Assembly: GCA_017473665.1 (NCBI GenBank)
Contig: JAFUKK010000082.1
Location: 1-5,608 of the forward strand
DNA length: 5,608 nt
Direction: 5' to 3'
DNA from: Lachnospiraceae bacterium
Lineage (GTDB): Bacteria; Bacillota; Clostridia; Lachnospirales; Lachnospiraceae
Shown one piece after another: positions 4,260-5,608 of the stretch (its first letter is position 1; each line of letters begins with the position of its first letter). The position numbers and the translations under genes are program-made. The notes under the pieces were generated by a model. That model saw only the letters and a list, made by a program, of their open reading frames with translations. It was not told the DNA's origin and made no database searches.

Positions 4260-5608
4260 ATGATTTTATCCTGCCAGAATATTTCCAAAACATTTAACGA
4301 AGAAATCATTTTGGAAAATATCAATTTTCATATAGAGGATTACGACAAAGCAGCTATCGTAGGTGTCAACGGTGCGGGTAAAACTACCTTGCTACGCATC
4401 ATCATCGGCGAACTGGCAGCAGACTTTGGACAGGTGGCTTTATCAAAAGACAAAACACTGGGATATCTGGCCCAAAATGGTGCCGTAAACAGCCAAAATA
4501 CCATTTATCAGGAATTATTATCCGTAAAGCAGCCGCTTATTGATTTAGAAGAAAACATGCGTATTTGCGAAGCTGAAATGAAACACCGTCAAGGCAATGA
4601 TTTAGAATTATTGATGAAGAGATATACCGATCTGACCCATTCCTTTGAAATGGGTGGCGGCTATACCTACAAAAGTGAAATCATAGGAATTCTGAAAGGC
4701 TTAGGATTTACAGAGGAAGATTTTACCAAATCCGTCTCTACTCTCTCCGGCGGCCAAAAGACACGTGTGGCCCTGGGCAAACTATTGTTGCAGAAACCGG
4801 ATTTGATTATTCTGGACGAGCCTACCAACCATCTGGATATGAATTCTATCGCATGGTTGGAGACCTATTTGTTGAATTATAAGGGTGCGGTACTGATTGT
4901 GTCCCATGACCGGTATTTTCTGGATCGTATTGCCAATAAAGTGATTGAACTGGACCAAAGTCACGCCACCACCTTTACCGGCAACTATTCTGCTTATGCA
5001 GAAAAAAAGAAAATCCTGCGCATTGCCGCCCGCAATGCCTATTTGAATCAGCAAAGAGAAATTAAACATCAGGAGGAGGTTATCGAAAAGCTTCGCTCCT
5101 TCAACCGTGAAAAATCCATTAAACGTGCAGAAAGTCGTGAGAAATTACTTTCTAAAATGCAGGTAATTGAGAAGCCCACGGAATACAACGATGAGATGAA
5201 GCTAACGCTTACTCCTCATATACAAAGCGGTAAGGATGTGCTGACTGTTACAAACCTGGCCAAAAGCTATGGTTCACAAAAATTATTCTCCGACGCCTCC
5301 TTTGAAATCAAGCGCGGGGAACATGTGGCCATTATCGGCGACAACGGCACCGGCAAAACCACCCTGCTAAAGATTCTCAATGAAGTAGTTTCTGCAGATA
5401 CAGGTCGCTTTACCTTAGGCGCTAATGTAGAAATCGGATATTACGACCAGGAACATCAGGTACTGCATAGTGAAAATACTCTTTTCGAAGAAATCTCCGA
5501 TGCATATCCGGACATGACCAATACAGAGATTCGAAATGTACTGGCTGCCTTTCTCTTTACCGGTGACGACGTATTCAAGCAGATTACCTCCTTAAGCGGT
5601 GGCGAAAA
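4260..5608 (+). CDS. ABC-F family ATPase, YdiF-like (3' end cut by window edge)
   Basis: Soluble protein with two ABC ATPase domains and no membrane segments. ABC-F proteins act at the ribosomal E site to help stalled or misplaced peptidyl-tRNA, and some protect against antibiotics. From the ATG at 4260, 449 codons are visible; relatives are usually about 520-650 residues. The first domain has Walker A GVNGAGKT (35-42), signature LSGGQ (162-166), Walker B LIILDEPTNHLD (182-193) with catalytic Glu187, and the H-loop SHDR with His216. A charged helical linker follows at about 243-306. The second domain has Walker A GDNGTGKT (360-367) and stops in LSGGE (445-449). The start has AAAGGG eight bases upstream. 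N-terminal sequence and linker resemble Bacillus YdiF more than EttA or Uup, but the subfamily is uncertain. No feature seen marks it as a resistance protein. It is transcribed divergently from rex. Confidence 0.95.
   Translation, partial: MILSCQNISKTFNEEIILENINFHIEDYDKAAIVGVNGAGKTTLLRIIIGELAADFGQVALSKDKTLGYLAQNGAVNSQNTIYQELLSVKQPLIDLEENMRICEAEMKHRQGNDLELLMKRYTDLTHSFEMGGGYTYKSEIIGILKGLGFTEEDFTKSVSTLSGGQKTRVALGKLLLQKPDLIILDEPTNHLDMNSIAWLETYLLNYKGAVLIVSHDRYFLDRIANKVIELDQSHATTFTGNYSAYAEKKKILRIAARNAYLNQQREIKHQEEVIEKLRSFNREKSIKRAESREKLLSKMQVIEKPTEYNDEMKLTLTPHIQSGKDVLTVTNLAKSYGSQKLFSDASFEIKRGEHVAIIGDNGTGKTTLLKILNEVVSADTGRFTLGANVEIGYYDQEHQVLHSENTLFEEISDAYPDMTNTEIRNVLAAFLFTGDDVFKQITSLSGGE

Noticed and set aside
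4782..5069. Minus-strand open frame of 95 codons
   Set aside because: Antisense to the ABC-F first ATPase domain and linker; the plus-strand motifs leave no doubt which strand codes.
1..5608. CRISPR array, tRNA, rRNA, or full insertion sequence with transposase
   Set aside because: No regularly spaced direct repeats, cloverleaf-like segments, rRNA-like stretches or transposase motifs were seen on either strand.

Overview
The window reads as chromosomal DNA of a low-to-moderate GC Firmicute of class Clostridia, most likely a Lachnospiraceae-type gut anaerobe. The basis is the sequence style of the Rex, alanine racemase and ABC-F proteins, strong purine-rich Shine-Dalgarno sites, one TTG start codon, and consensus sigma-A promoters. 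The genus call is inference from family resemblance, not a database match.

Layout. Four genes run on the minus strand: rex (redox repressor, 3929 to 3297), a coiled-coil protein of unknown function (3248 to 2598), nnr (bifunctional NAD(P)HX epimerase/dehydratase, 2519 to 1023) and alr (alanine racemase, 975 to beyond the left edge). A 12-bp-stem hairpin terminator lies between the coiled-coil gene and nnr, so the set may be two transcription units or one with partial read-through. On the plus strand, facing away from rex, is an ABC-F ATPase gene that runs off the right edge inside its second ABC signature motif.

The 330-bp divergent intergenic region (3930-4259) is the most informative non-coding part. 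It holds a perfect consensus promoter for rex (TTGACA, 17 bp, TATAAT on the minus strand) and a near-perfect one for the ABC-F gene (TTGACA, 17 bp, TAAAAT on the plus strand). Their -35 boxes lie back to back, 4 bp apart. Three Rex-like half-sites with an 11-bp repeat overlap these -35 boxes, suggesting NADH-responsive autoregulation and possibly joint control of the ABC-F gene. Between the rex promoter and the rex gene is a 165-bp segment bounded by a perfect 12-bp inverted repeat and rich in hairpins. It looks like a small non-autonomous mobile repeat (MITE-like) that now forms most of the rex leader, with one terminal repeat supplying the rex -10 box.

Function. Rex senses the NADH/NAD+ ratio, and Nnr repairs damaged (hydrated) NAD(P)H, so the sensing and upkeep of the same cofactor are neighbours. 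Alr supplies D-alanine for peptidoglycan, and the ABC-F protein probably acts at the ribosome. No new multi-gene system was found. The points most worth a second look are the mobile-looking rex leader, the overlapping operator/promoter design and the unassigned coiled-coil protein.
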